64,000 nt of DNA, taken from Argentina anserina. Lineage: Eukaryota > Streptophyta > Magnoliopsida > Rosales > Rosaceae. The position numbers were made by a program, and so were the translations under genes. Below the pieces are notes generated by a model. The model did not search any database. It had not been told where the DNA came from and worked only from the letters and a program-made list of their open reading frames with translations. Below, piece by piece: positions 21,926-33,071 of this stretch. The stretch's first letter is position 1. Every line of letters begins with the position of its first letter. Location: contig NC_065875.1 in assembly GCF_933775445.1 (NCBI RefSeq), forward strand, positions 5,345,001 through 5,409,000. The letters are read 5' to 3'.

Positions 21926-22370
21926 TCAAGCATAATACTTCTTCATGAAATTGCCGTTGATGGGACCGATCCTCAAACCGTCTTCCGCCACAATTTTGTA
22001 AGCTCCATTGGTGGAAACTTCTCTGACGACGTAAGGACCATCCCACTTTGACTTGAATTTGGAGCCAGACTTGTGCGTCATAATGATGGGTCTTCGAACA
22101 GCAAGGACTAAATCATCAACTTGAAATGACCGTGGTCGAACACCTTTGTTGAAGGCGTGTGACATCCGAGCTTGGTAGCATTCCAGGTGTTGTTGTGCAT
22201 CAAGCTTCTTCTCGTCCAAAGCTTCTAACTCTTGAAGGCGCAACTTGACATTTTCCTCATTTGTGAGACCTTCTTGTAAAGCGATTCTCAACGATGGAAT
22301 TTCTTTCTCTAATCATAACATGGCTTCGACACCATAGACAAGAAAATAAGGTGTAGCATTTGTGGCTTGC
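21926..22370 (-). pseudogene. Integrase C-terminal fragment of the Gypsy element
   Basis: Read on the minus strand it gives SLRIALQEGLTNEENVKLRL, then LVLAVRRPI and KFKSKWDGPYVVREV, the C-terminal domain of Gypsy integrase that binds DNA. The HHCC zinc finger and DDE core upstream are missing. The fragment is joined directly to the gag region by a deletion at the poly-C tract (22370-22383). It matches 57925-58370 in the other element. Confidence 0.88.
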
Positions 22371-24606
22371 CCCCCCCCCCCCCGTCTTCAAGTTCTGGAG
22401 GAGCTTCGTCTACTTCAATTTCAAAATCTTCATGATCGTCTTCCTCTACGGCATATGCTTCTTCCACCGTGATATGATAAGAGGTTTGGATAATGTTATC
22501 CGCATCGCCATTACCGAGGTTGGTATCTCTTTTATGGCCAGTGGATATGGTGGTATGTCGCTTCATTTTGTGTTGATCCGTGAAATTCACTTCCAACACA
22601 CACTGCCTCCTCATGCGCGACGGGATAAGACTTCGGATTTCTTTGCTCTCCGCTTGACTACAAGTCGTTTTCTTCTTGCTTATTTGTCGTTCCTTATGTT
22701 CGCATGCCTCCTTTGTAAAATGGGACGATTCTTTTATTGGGTGAAAATAAAGTGGTATTGGCTCGAACAACCCGAATGTTATGGTAGTGCAACTGACTTC
22801 AGCAACGTCGTCAACGTCCAGCTCAATCCTCCCTTGCTTGGCGAGATTCATGATCAGATCCTTGAGAACAAAGCATTTCTCTATAGGGTGACTAATGAGG
22901 CGATGATATTTGCAATACTTCGAATCGTTGACTCGATGCATTTCTTCTGGACACTTGCACTCCGGAAGATCTATTATCTTGTTTTCGAGAAGATCCTCTA
23001 ACATGCCTGCCACATCAGAGTCTGGGAATGGGTACGTCTTTCGCTCCATCTCCTTCAATGTGTGTTTACTCCTATCGTAGGTTCGAGGAGGTTCCACCAT
23101 ATTGAACTCCTTCTTATCCCGCGTAGAGATCTTAAATGGTGCAATATTGATGACCATTGATTCTTTGGAAGGCTTCTTCACAACCTCGTCAAATCTGCTT
23201 CCGAAAACTTTATATGTTCGTTGGTCAACCAGAGACTCATTCTTTCCTTTATGACTTGCCAAGCTTAGCTCCATGTCATGGGCTCGAGTAGCCAACTCTT
23301 CGAAAGAACGAGACTTGATTCCTTGCAAGATGTATAGCAAATCAAAGTGCATGCCTTGGATGCACATTTCAACGGCTGACACCTCTGATAGTCGGTCCTT
23401 GCAATCAAGGCTAAGTGAGCGCCATCTATTGATGTAGCCGATCATGGGTTCATCATTTCGTTGCTTCGTATTAGTTAGCTCCATCATGCTCACCGTTCGC
23501 CTTGTACTATAGAATCGATTAAGGAACTCGCGCTCCATTTGGTCCCAACTGTCAACATACTCCGGCTCTAAGTCTGTATACCACTCGAAGGCATTTCCCT
23601 TCAATGAGCGAACGAACTGCTTGACAAGGTGATCACCTTCTGTCCCGGCATTACTGCAAGTCTCCACGAAGTGGGCAACATGTTGCTTTGGGTTTCCTTT
23701 ACCTTCAAATTGTTGGAAATTTGGTGGCTGATACCCCCGCGGCATCCTTAAGCTGTCGATCCTCTTCGTGTAAGGTTTAGAGTAAGTGATGGAGTCACGA
23801 GAAGAACCTCCATATTGAGCCCGAATTGAATTGGTGATGATGTCTTGCAATTGCTGGAGTGATAAGGAACCAAGCGAGTCGCCATCGTTCTTGGACGTTT
23901 CTCCTTTTTCATTTACTTTGCTTCTACCAGGCGACCCCTTGGTGGAGTTCTCATCATTTTGATCTTCCAACTTGCTATAGAGTTCAGCAATTTGCACATC
24001 CTTTTCTTCAATCGTTCGGGTGAGCTTTTCAACCATCTCCAACAGATTGGAGAGTTGCTCCTCGACTGTGGATGCCCCCGTCACCAAGACCTGCGCATTG
24101 TCAGAAGAGGATTCACGTGTCATAGAATGAAAGTTATCGCCATATTCTTTGGGATTTCCATGGTATGATGCCGTGCTTGATTCATCATCAGAGAAAACGT
24201 CTTCTAGGATAGGACCATCTTCTTTGGGACTTCCATGGTATGATGCCGTGCTTGATTTATCATCAAAGAAAACATCTTCTAGGATAGGGCCATCACCATG
24301 AACGGGTAGAAGAGATTGCTCACTTGGCTCCTTCTCCTTTGACACTTGCTTCTTCCCGCTTTCAAAGGCATGCTCTATTTCTCCCAAGCTCTCCAAGGTG
24401 ATGACTGGTTGACGAGGCTTACTAGCAAGTGCCATGAACGTCGTGGGTTGAGCTCTAGCCACGCTCCGGGTGACAAGGGCAATCGGTTCACTCTTTGATT
24501 TGGAGGATGTTTGCTTGGACTTCTTGATCAGCTCGGCCTCTCTGCTTGACCTCGCGGTCGTGGACTTGGATTTCTTCGTTGGAACGACTTGGTTCTTGGA
24601 AGCCAT
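22309..24606 (-). CDS. Gag-like polyprotein of the deleted Gypsy element, 765 codons
   Basis: The start is the ATG at 24604-24606, because MASKNQVVPTKKSKS follows the leader motif; an upstream in-frame ATG would lie in the primer-binding region. The N-terminal third is basic and low in complexity, with a small acidic repeat GPILEDVF occurring twice. A coiled-coil stretch follows (EEQLSNLLEMVEKL). The retrotransposon gag domain is clear: FQQFEGKGNPKQHVAHFVET, then VRSLKGNAFEWYTDLEP, FLNRFYSTRRTVSM and RWRSLSLDCKDRLSE. KYCKYHRLISHPIEKCFVLK is a degenerate CX2C-type zinc-binding segment. After about residue 645 the sequence joins a later part of the polyprotein by an in-frame deletion. After a G-run it crosses into out-of-frame integrase sequence and stops. 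Gag packages element RNA. The long open frame suggests that it was intact when last mobilised. Confidence 0.85.
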   Translation of the reverse strand: MASKNQVVPTKKSKSTTARSSREAELIKKSKQTSSKSKSEPIALVTRSVARAQPTTFMALASKPRQPVITLESLGEIEHAFESGKKQVSKEKEPSEQSLLPVHGDGPILEDVFFDDKSSTASYHGSPKEDGPILEDVFSDDESSTASYHGNPKEYGDNFHSMTRESSSDNAQVLVTGASTVEEQLSNLLEMVEKLTRTIEEKDVQIAELYSKLEDQNDENSTKGSPGRSKVNEKGETSKNDGDSLGSLSLQQLQDIITNSIRAQYGGSSRDSITYSKPYTKRIDSLRMPRGYQPPNFQQFEGKGNPKQHVAHFVETCSNAGTEGDHLVKQFVRSLKGNAFEWYTDLEPEYVDSWDQMEREFLNRFYSTRRTVSMMELTNTKQRNDEPMIGYINRWRSLSLDCKDRLSEVSAVEMCIQGMHFDLLYILQGIKSRSFEELATRAHDMELSLASHKGKNESLVDQRTYKVFGSRFDEVVKKPSKESMVINIAPFKISTRDKKEFNMVEPPRTYDRSKHTLKEMERKTYPFPDSDVAGMLEDLLENKIIDLPECKCPEEMHRVNDSKYCKYHRLISHPIEKCFVLKDLIMNLAKQGRIELDVDDVAEVSCTTITFGLFEPIPLYFHPIKESSHFTKEACEHKERQISKKKTTCSQAESKEIRSLIPSRMRRQCVLEVNFTDQHKMKRHTTISTGHKRDTNLGNGDADNIIQTSYHITVEEAYAVEEDDHEDFEIEVDEAPPELEDGGGGGKPQMLHLIFLSMVSKPCYD

Positions 24607-24709
24607 CGCACAAACAGATTTGATTTCTTCGGAGAAGGAGATGAGAGGCCAAAAATGTCCCACTGGGCGTGCTAATTTGTAGAACGCGAATCTGAAAACC
24701 AAACAAGAA

Positions 24710-25703
24710 TGCAGACACGTGTACAAATAAATGTAATTTATTGAATATCAAGCGTGGGGTTACAATCTTTGGTGAACTCCTCTGATTCTATCTCCGTATG
24801 TGATTTGGCTCAAGGGTGACATGCACTTGATCTTGAGGATTTGAGTTTGATTTGGATTTGATTTGATGAAGAACGAGCGATTTGGCCTCTTGATGATTCT
24901 TCGTGGACTTGAGTTTGCATTGGACTTGGATTTGATGAAGAACGAGCGATTTGGCCGCTTGATGATTCTTCGTGGACTTGAGGTTGGATTTGGATTTGAT
25001 GAAGAACGAGCGATTTGGCCGCTTGATGATTCTTCGTGGACTTGAGGTTGGATTTTGATTTTGATGAAGAACGAGCGATTTGGTTGCTTGACGATTCTTC
25101 GTGGACTTGAGGTTGGATTTGGATTTTGATGAAGAACGAGCGATTTGGTGGCTTGACGATTCTTCGTGAATTTGATGATCTTCGTGGACTTGAGAGACTT
25201 CGGGATTTGTCGAGAGTGATTCTTGCCCAAGTGATTTCTCTCCTTCTTCTCCAAGTCTAAAAATCCCCCATTCTCTTCATGTTGAAGGGCTATTTATAGT
25301 GTCAAAGTTTCCATTTTGTAGAATATTTTAATGACACTTAAAATAATAAATTTCTTTAATTGTATAATTAAATCAATATGTATTTTCCGATTAATTTAAA
25401 ATTAGTTATTCTCATAACTAAATTAAACAGAAAATAATTGATTTAATTATGACCGTTAAGAAATTTATTAATTTAATCAAATGTCCGATTACCATTTCGA
25501 ATCGTCAATGACATTCAATTTTTGCTGCAATTCGGAATCACGTAGCTTCGATTACGATAATCCGTTTATGTGCTGACACGAGTTTTATTCGGATCCGCAC
25601 CAACTTTATTGATTTTTGGCCACGTGTGCAATTTCGTCGGGCTCTTGGTCGATTTAATTATTTAACGAAGATAATTTACTTCATTAAATTTCATGTGTCT
25701 ACA
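24710..25703 (-). repeat. 5' LTR (994 bp) of the minus-strand Gypsy element
   Basis: Same length as 17989-18982, with about 14 differences by eye and the same five-unit minisatellite. It would hold the element's promoter, with a cactataaatag TATA-like box in sense direction. Confidence 0.92.
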
Positions 25704-26147
25704 GTTCACAAAATAGACTCTTCACTTGAATAGAACAACAGTCGATTATGTTTATTATTAACAAGTTCTTTTTTCGCACCATCTTGCTTATGTATTTATA
25801 ATAGGTTGATATAAACTGATACCAATCAGATTCCAAACATTACAACAACATAAACAGTTAACTTTCAAAATGTAGTTGGACCTAGTTTCTAGACCTGTAG
25901 ATACTAAGCATGTTTGTACTAGTTCTTCAGTTGATATATACAAAAGGAATCTATGCAATTCTTCATTCCAGAGTTGTCAAGATAACCTTTTTAACTATTG
26001 TGGATGATGTTCATCGATTAGTTATGTGCGAATTGCAAGAGTTAACATTTAACAAAGGTAAAAGGTCGACTCTTAACATCCGATTAGATGATTATCTATA
26101 TGCTACGCAAACCAACGAGTCCGTTGTTAAAACTCTAACTACACAAG
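25704..26147 (+). repeat. Right copy of the 443-bp flanking direct repeat
   Basis: Begins gttcacaaaatag immediately after the LTR's last base and ends actacacaag, followed by cacaagtaatcg. It is a near-identical copy of 17544-17986. The reading in it continues past the repeat end to 26239 (REKIYLVKLRITRVDPKAKD), suggesting that this side holds the original uninterrupted context. Confidence 0.93.
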
Positions 26148-26255
26148 CACAAGTAATCGAAGTGAGAGAGAAAATTTATTTGGTTAAGCTTAGGATTACG
26201 CGTGTCGACCCAAAAGCAAAGGATGGGTCTAGGAATTAGAAATAACTCTTCTGAT

Positions 26256-27784
26256 ATGAACAAAAACATGTAGGTAACACTGTAAAAGTTGGAAGGATAA
26301 ATTCTCCAAGGGGTCAGTGTCTGTTTTGGTTATTCCGACAAGCCAAGGGGTTGGTGGTTACAGGTTAGTTGTGGCATTTGTATGCAGAAAATGGTTTAAG
26401 CCTGCTTGGTAACCCGGGTGTTTAAGTTCTTATTTATCCCCTTGACCACTTGAGATTTTTTCAGATGCTGATGCTGCTGGAACTATGGATGGCAATATTA
26501 CCCATCGGGTACGGTATTCACGGGTATTTGATTATAATTGGGTTGTGAAATGGGTAAAGACGGAGAATGAGTATGAGAATCTCTATATTCGAAATATGTA
26601 ATCGGGTAACGGGTGGAGATGATATTTTGATCTCCATCCCCACTCAATAAGAATAAAAAATATATTATACACGTATTAATAGTAATTAATTTATGTAAAT
26701 AAATTTTTCTTTTTATTGTTATTGTTCTATTTTGAACTACACTTGTACTTGTTTAAGTTAGACACACCATGTGGGTGTGAAAAACGAAATTTTAACTAAA
26801 CTTATGAGGAGTGAAAAGTGGGATAGAATTAAACATGATGAGTTATTATCTATTTAGAATTTTAGACTGAATTCTTTTTGCTTTTCTCCTTTTATCCTTT
26901 ATTTTTCTAATTTATATTTTGCAAAATACAATCATGTCCTTCAAACTATAACTAATTAGATTTAGGAGTTTAATAAATAGTGGGCTTTTTAGGAAGTTCA
27001 AAAATTTAACCAATCAACATATCAAACTCTCATTCTTGCTTTATTAATAGAACATTAATTGAAAAAACTAATTTTATCTTGATATTTGGTTTTCATTTTA
27101 GATTTTTACGTTTTTGTATACTTCATATAAATTTTCATATAATATAACAAAATATCGTTAACGGGCATTAGAGCGGGTATGAGAAACTGATTCCAACAGG
27201 ATGGGACGGAGAATATCCGTTATTTTATAACAGGGATTTAAGTAGTTATGGGGACATAATTGAAATTTGTTACAAGTATGGTGTTTTAATCCCTGACCCT
27301 ACCTTGCCCATTAGCTAGAAAACAAAGCTAGAACATCTACTATTTGAAGTTGGTGCCAGATTACAACTCAAATTATATTGAGATTTGAGTAAGTTTCTGC
27401 CATCAATTCTTCTGCTGCAGCTTGCAGGGTAACACTGTTACAGAGTTGAGACTTAAGGATCATGTCTACCCTTGTGGACGTTCAATTTAACAGTATTAAT
27501 ATGAATGCTGATGCCTCTAACAAAGAAAAAGATCATGGCTCATCACTTTTGGAAACGATTTGCAGAGGCCTAACCAAAAAGTAAACATTCAAGCACCAGT
27601 TTAAGACACATAACATTGCAAACACGAATTAATGAACAAATGGAAGCAAACAGTTCAAAACAAAAACAGAAGACAAATAGAGGAAAGAGTGCTGCATTTA
27701 ACCAAAACTGGTGTTTCTGTTCAGAATTCCTCTGTTGCTAACGGCTGAAATTTACAAAGACGTGGAAACTCTAAGACAAAGCAG
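26256..27784. other. AT-rich intergenic DNA, probable hAT-like remnant
   Basis: No gene recognised. At about 26485-26640 the phrase atggatggcaatattacccatcgg, with several cgggta motifs, resembles a plant hAT terminus. Similar motifs recur at about 27165-27320, but clean inverted ends and a target duplication were not found. About 27310-27784 would hold the 3' flank of the minus-strand gene that follows. Confidence 0.4.
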
Positions 27785-30700
27785 CTATGTTGCAGAGAGA
27801 GGAATTGGCCTCACCGCAATTTGGATTCGACGAAATGCTGTCTTTACTCTTTCCTTGAGGCCTTCATTTTCACTCTCAACTTCCCCAGTTTGTTTATTGA
27901 GCTGTGCCACATTTCCATCAACACTGATCACCAATTTCCCGTTATCTCCACGCTGCACATCCCCAAAGAGCGAGGTAAGAAGTGCGTGAATGACCCTTTC
28001 CGTCCTAGCATTCTCCTCCTCATGGTTTATGTCACCCGATTCATCAACTACCTTGGGGAGTTCTCGGTTGATAGCCAAAATTAGAGCCACAATCGAGTCA
28101 CACACCATGTCACTGATCGGATCTGATATCCAATGAAGTGATACATGCTTATCTGTATCCTGCCTCAGTGTCACGCGATCATGCACTTTCAACGTTGGTA
28201 CTCCAGATTCCTCATCCACAGAAGATTCTACACTCTCATATATTCGCCTCAGCCGATGATTTATCACCATGAAGCCAGTAGCGTACGGGATAGTAATACG
28301 CTGAGTGACATTTGCCGTGGACAGCTGTGAGAAAACATGAAGATCCTCGGAGGCCATTATCTGATAACTAAAACCTTTTTTTACCAGTAAGCCACTAACT
28401 TTTTCACCAACTTCTGGGGTTCTATCAGCAATCCTTCCAATGGCTTTCGCCATTTTCTGCGAGCTGAATTGCATTTCCACAGATTGACAATTCTTGGGTG
28501 TTAGTATTCTGGTACTGCGATCACGAAATTGCGTCAGTAGTTTGTCTTTTAACCTTGCCATCTCATGAGATTCTCCATGCACAAGAATGATGTTTGGAGG
28601 CCTCAGTTCCTCCAGAAAGGCACTTGTCTGAACAGAGTCTGCATGAGCAGAGAATGAAATGTAATGGATTGACATGTTGAGAGGAGCGGCAAGCCCATTA
28701 GTAAGGGTAACCTCCTTCGGTTCATTGATGATTGTCTTAGCAAGTGTCCCCTCAATCACATAACCTGGAATCACACATGCATTTCTCTTATCAGAACACC
28801 ACAAATCAAAAAGCTGCCTTGACAACCCACTTTGAAGAGTACCAGGGCTTGCCATCACAACTGAGGGGCCTACATCTTTGAAATTCTCAATGCTCTTTAG
28901 TGGTGATATGTGCTTGAAGATAAAAGGATTTGACTTGGCATTGCGGATCCTATCATTCATTGAGAGAGTGTACGTCTCATAAACAGACAGACATTTCTTT
29001 GCCAGTGGTGAAGCATAATATATAGGAATGTTATGGAGCTCCGGATGACTGGACCAATACTCGTCAAGAATCAGGAGAAGTTCTTGGGCACGGCCAAGTG
29101 CAAATGCAGGTATTAAGACACGACCACCTCGAGAGATGGCTGTGTGTATAGCTTCAGTGAAGCGCTTCTCTCGGACATTTCGAGGTTGATGGTGCTGGAC
29201 ACCATATGTGGACTCGATAATGCATACATCAGGGGAGAACTGCGGGATCTCAGCAGCACGGAGGTGTCGATCTTCTTCACGTGAGTAATCTCCAGTGTAG
29301 AGGACCCTAACACCGGCAATATCAACCATAAACATAGCAGCACCAAGGACATGACCTGCAGTGTAGCACCAAAACCGGATGCCCCCAACTTCTACTGTTT
29401 GGTGGAAATCAATAACCTACAATTACCAAGCACCACCAGAAAAAAAAATGTTCATGAGAAACCAGTCTGTGTCTTGTTGACCTTTAAGGATCCAACAATA
29501 GATGTATCCAGCAAAAGGATGCCATCAGTATATTGTACTTGACAGAGAAGTGCACAAAAGTGTAAAACTGGCAAAGAGAGTTGTAGGTCATTTTGGAAGA
29601 GAGAGAGAGAAAGAGAGAGAGAAATAGTGAATATTCCTCAACCAGACTACTGGTCTTTTGCCCTGCAGGAATATATCAATGAGGAAATGTTCAAATCAGA
29701 TTTTAAGGAACTTCTACCGGACAACTCAGTGGCAATCTGAGGATTTTTATTGAGGGAGCATACAACCCATATGAAACTGAGCATCATTGGAATCTTGTAA
29801 TTCCAAATGTGCAACATAGAAAACAGTGAGACCAAATTAATGTTAATCTGTGATAGGTTATTCAGCTTCTTTTCTATTTTTAAAAAGAGCTTTATTTAAA
29901 AAAACACACAGAGCATAGGTTAGGTTATCCAGTTGCAATTTGTGAACATTAACAGGCTGAAGCAGAATACAAACATCAGGGGAAACAACTAACCTCAATT
30001 TTGTCCATAGAAGCATTTATGTCCTTCTCATCGAACAGCATATCTTCAACTGAAAATTTGCTGACTTTCACATAATCTTTCAAAAGCAAGTGGTAGATAG
30101 CTTTGGTTGCATATGTCATAAAGACTCGGCCCTTGAATGTGGTCTATCAAAAGTTTTAGATATATTAGTTTAATGAAAGAAAAAAAAGGGTAAAATTATA
30201 TTCATAAAGTATGAAACATGCACCTTCTCAAGGAAGTAAGGCAGGGATGCAGCATGATCCAAGTGAAAACTGCAAGAAGAAAGTGTATTAGGTCAGTACA
30301 TAGACGGTAATGAAGTGAGGTACATGAATTTTGCTCATACAAACTAACAGCGACAAACCAGAGGTCCAGGGCATTATGAAGCACATGAATTAAATGGCAA
30401 AATAGACGTATGCACATGTGTTAAAACAAAAAGTATGACATGTAAAAAAGGTACCAGCTGATCCAGAAAACACATCATACTCATGCATTCTCCGGAACAG
30501 CCTGTAAACACGATGCATGACTTCTCACATATGACAAAAATTATCCACGCTATTGCAGATGAGCATAATAAACTGATCATAAGAAGAAAGCCTATTTTGG
30601 TTTCCTTCTTTCTTTCTTTAAGTGAGTGGTCATCCTCAAGTAAACTTGGCCTTTCCTGCTTAGCAAGCAAAGAACCTACGCCACTAGACCAAACAGCCAT

Positions 30701-31337
30701 GGACACTTTGACCATTGTTCAGGTGACTTCTGTTACGATCTCGGCATTCTTATTTTAACTCTACTCCTGAACTACAGTACTACATTATTGTCCAGATATT
30801 AACATGCTCAACACACCTCCAACCCGAATGCCTACATTCTCGAATAAATTAAGCTCAAATTGCTCACCGAATCGCATCGAAAGCTTAAGTAATCACAAAT
30901 CAACAAGCAAAGCATTACTAGCTCCATCTTTTTTAGTAAAGCAACTCTACAAGATCAATCAGATTTCATTCTTGCCCCAATTCAACACAAAACCTAAGCA
31001 AACAAATCTCATCACCTAAACTAGTAACAATAATGAACAGAAAACCTAACATATAATTAGTAGTAGAGAAAATAAGAACCTACTGCGTTATGAGAAGGAC
31101 ATCGATGGTGGAGGGATCAATCTCATCGAAATAGGGCAAAGCGGCCATGCCGGAGAAGGCCGGGTGGATGCCGCAGTCGAACAAGACGGTTTTGCCCTTG
31201 TAGGACATGTGAACGCAAGAGCGGCCGACTTCGCTTCCGCCGCCTAATGGAGTCACGATGAGCTTGTCTTCCTCTTTAGCCGTCGACGAGGAAGAGACCT
31301 CGCGCCGCTTTATCCCCGCCGTCGTCGTCGAAGCCAT
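27785..31337 (-). CDS. CPSF73-I: Cleavage and polyadenylation specificity factor subunit 3-I (pre-mRNA 3' endonuclease)
   Basis: This is the zinc-dependent endonuclease that cuts pre-mRNA at the poly(A) site in the nuclear CPSF complex. Four exons on the minus strand: 31337-31084, 30269-30224, 30143-29994 and 29416-27785. All introns are GT-AG. The joined CDS is 2082 nt, that is 693 residues, the length I know for the Arabidopsis protein. The metallo-beta-lactamase fold is visible: [14 protein letters not shown], then the zinc motif HFHLDH at residues 85-90, His172 in TAGHVLGAA and Asp193 in [12 protein letters not shown]. The beta-CASP part follows with [39 protein letters not shown] and [13 protein letters not shown]. 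His85 is split by intron 1. The C-terminal ~200 residues match the CPSF73 C-terminal domain. No stop or frame change was seen. Intron 3 (29417-29993) has a GA-rich tract at about 29600-29625. Confidence 0.97.
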
Positions 31338-32036
31338 TGCTCGTTACGGAGAGTGAACAGTGATTTTGGTGTTTTCAAAATCGAAGCAGAGGCGGTGAGG
31401 GTTCTGGAGGTTGAAGGCGAAGAGTGTTTGTGAGACGCTGAGAGATAAATAAAACGAAGTCGTTTTGTGGTTAGTAGGGCTTATGGAACTGCCTATGACA
31501 TTATATCATAATTGCCCTCTGTTTATATAGGTGGAAAAAACTTGACAAAGGGTAGAATGGTAACTTAAGAAAATTTGACAGTTAGAGTTTATTCAAAAAC
31601 TTATGTACTGCAAGTTTATTTGCTCTCAGTCTCACACCTCCTCCCACAGTCCCACGTACAGAAACCGCCGACGACGTGAGTTCCACGCATATCTATATTC
31701 ATACAATTGGCAAGAGGCCATGAAATCAAACCTAGAATAAGGTTCATCAGAGAAAAAAACAAATTCAGTCATTCATTCAGTTATGCAATTCCAGTCGTCC
31801 AGATTTTGAATAATTACATTTGGGGTGAAACTATGATGATAAGATATCATTTTTCATTAGTTTTAAAATTTCTTATCTAATTATTGTTTTTTTTCTTTTT
31901 ATGTGAATTTAGATTTGAAGAGATCTGTCTGAGAGAGTATATGTACGTGCCTCTTTCTTGATTGTGGCATGGCATATCTAATTAGTTTGCCTCGGGCATT
32001 TGCGATTGTGTTTTTGGGCTAGTTGATTCTTCTATC
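31338..32036. other. Upstream region of CPSF73-I, probable promoter
   Basis: Upstream flank of the minus-strand gene. The first 150 bp are GC-richer than the surroundings and would contain the 5' UTR. No clear TATA box was found at a good distance. The rest is AT-rich with no recognised feature until the Copia LTR. Confidence 0.4.
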
Positions 32037-32399
32037 TGTTGAAAAAATGGTTGGAAAAACCATTTAAAACCAAATTTTAATTGATTAATTAAATTAAGTT
32101 AAATTTATAATTAATCAAAGATGAACATAGATTTGAGTTCTCCATAATGAGGGCTACAAGATTATATGTTTCTTTGTGTAATTTGGTTTGTGGGTAAATA
32201 AGAAATTGTCACTCAAAGATGGCTACTTAGAATATAATATATATGTGTAATTTCGTGCTATCATCTTTGTGTTATTACACCTATATGAGTCTTCCTAATT
32301 TATGGTAGTGAAGAATATAATATATATCAATTAACATGCACAAGTGTGAACTTGTGTAGAGACAAAACTGATTAGATCATCTTCCAAAGTATTGAAAGA

Positions 32400-32960
32400 A
32401 ACAATGAACCCCTTGATCTGATTCATATAGATGTGTGTGATTTAAAATCAACGGTATCTAGAGGAAATAATAAATACTTTATTACCTTCATAGATGATAG
32501 CATGAAATATTGCTATGTGTATTTGCTAAAATGCAAGAGTGAGGCCATAGAGAAGTTCATTCTCTATAAAAAGGTTGAGAACCAACTCAACAAGAAAATT
32601 AAGGCACTAAGAAGTGACCGAGGGGGTGAGTATAAATCGCCATTTGCTGAGACTTGTGCTCAGAATGAGATTATACATCAAAGGACTGCTCCATACTCAC
32701 CACAATCAAATGGTGTAGCAAAACACAAAAATCATACTCTAAAGGATATGATGAATGTTATGCTACTCAGTTTTGAGATGCCACCCAACATGTGGGGAGA
32801 CGCGATTCTCACGGAAAATTACCTTTTAAATAAGGTGCCCAAAAGGAAAGAAGAGAAAAACTTCATATGAGTTATGGAAAGGGAGAAAACCATCCTACAA
32901 ATACTTAAAAGTATGGGGATGTTTGGCAAAAGTGAAAATTCCTAAACCTAAAAAGGTGAA
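32400..32960 (+). pseudogene. Copia integrase core, broken
   Basis: The reading gives GNNKYFITFIDDSMKYCYVY, then ALRSDRGGEYKSPFAE and HQRTAPYSPQSNGVAKHKN, the Copia integrase core. The first two acidic residues of the DDE triad are visible (in the H-x-D-V-C-D-L phrase and in SDRGGEY). At the third position, where the family has Glu after NGVA, this copy reads Lys. An in-frame stop (32868-32870) and a frame change separate it from the following LWKGRKPSYKYLKVWGC-type segment. The enzyme would be inactive even if expressed. Confidence 0.85.
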
Positions 32961-33071
32961 AAATTGGCCTAAAACAGTAATTGCATCTTTATTGGATATG
33001 CACATAACAGTTCGGCTTATCGATTCCTAGCCCACGATTCGAATATTCTTGAAATTCATAAGGATACGATA

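Larger units (their letters stand above)
17989..25703 (-). mobile_element. Tat-type Ty3/Gypsy LTR retrotransposon, internally deleted, 7.7 kb
   Basis: Two 994-bp direct repeats (17989-18982 and 24710-25703) with TG...CA ends bound an interior read on the minus strand. Order in sense direction: 5' LTR, leader with the phrase tagcacgcccagtgggaca, gag ORF, the integrase C-terminus, a minisatellite, remnants of an antisense gene, an untranslated region with microsatellites, the polypurine tract gaagtgggggca, and the 3' LTR. Protease, RT, RNase H and the integrase catalytic core are missing. The LTRs differ at about 14 of 994 positions by eye, so the insertion is fairly recent. The Tat assignment comes from similarity to 48530-62310, which has a second RNase H and an antisense ORF. 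Confidence 0.88.

Noticed and set aside
22360..23001. 213-codon plus-strand ORF
   Set aside because: Exact antisense shadow of the gag ORF; no recognised domain.
26485..27320. Complete hAT element
   Set aside because: Subterminal cgggta motifs occur on both sides but matching inverted ends and an 8-bp duplication are not visible; kept only as a probable remnant.
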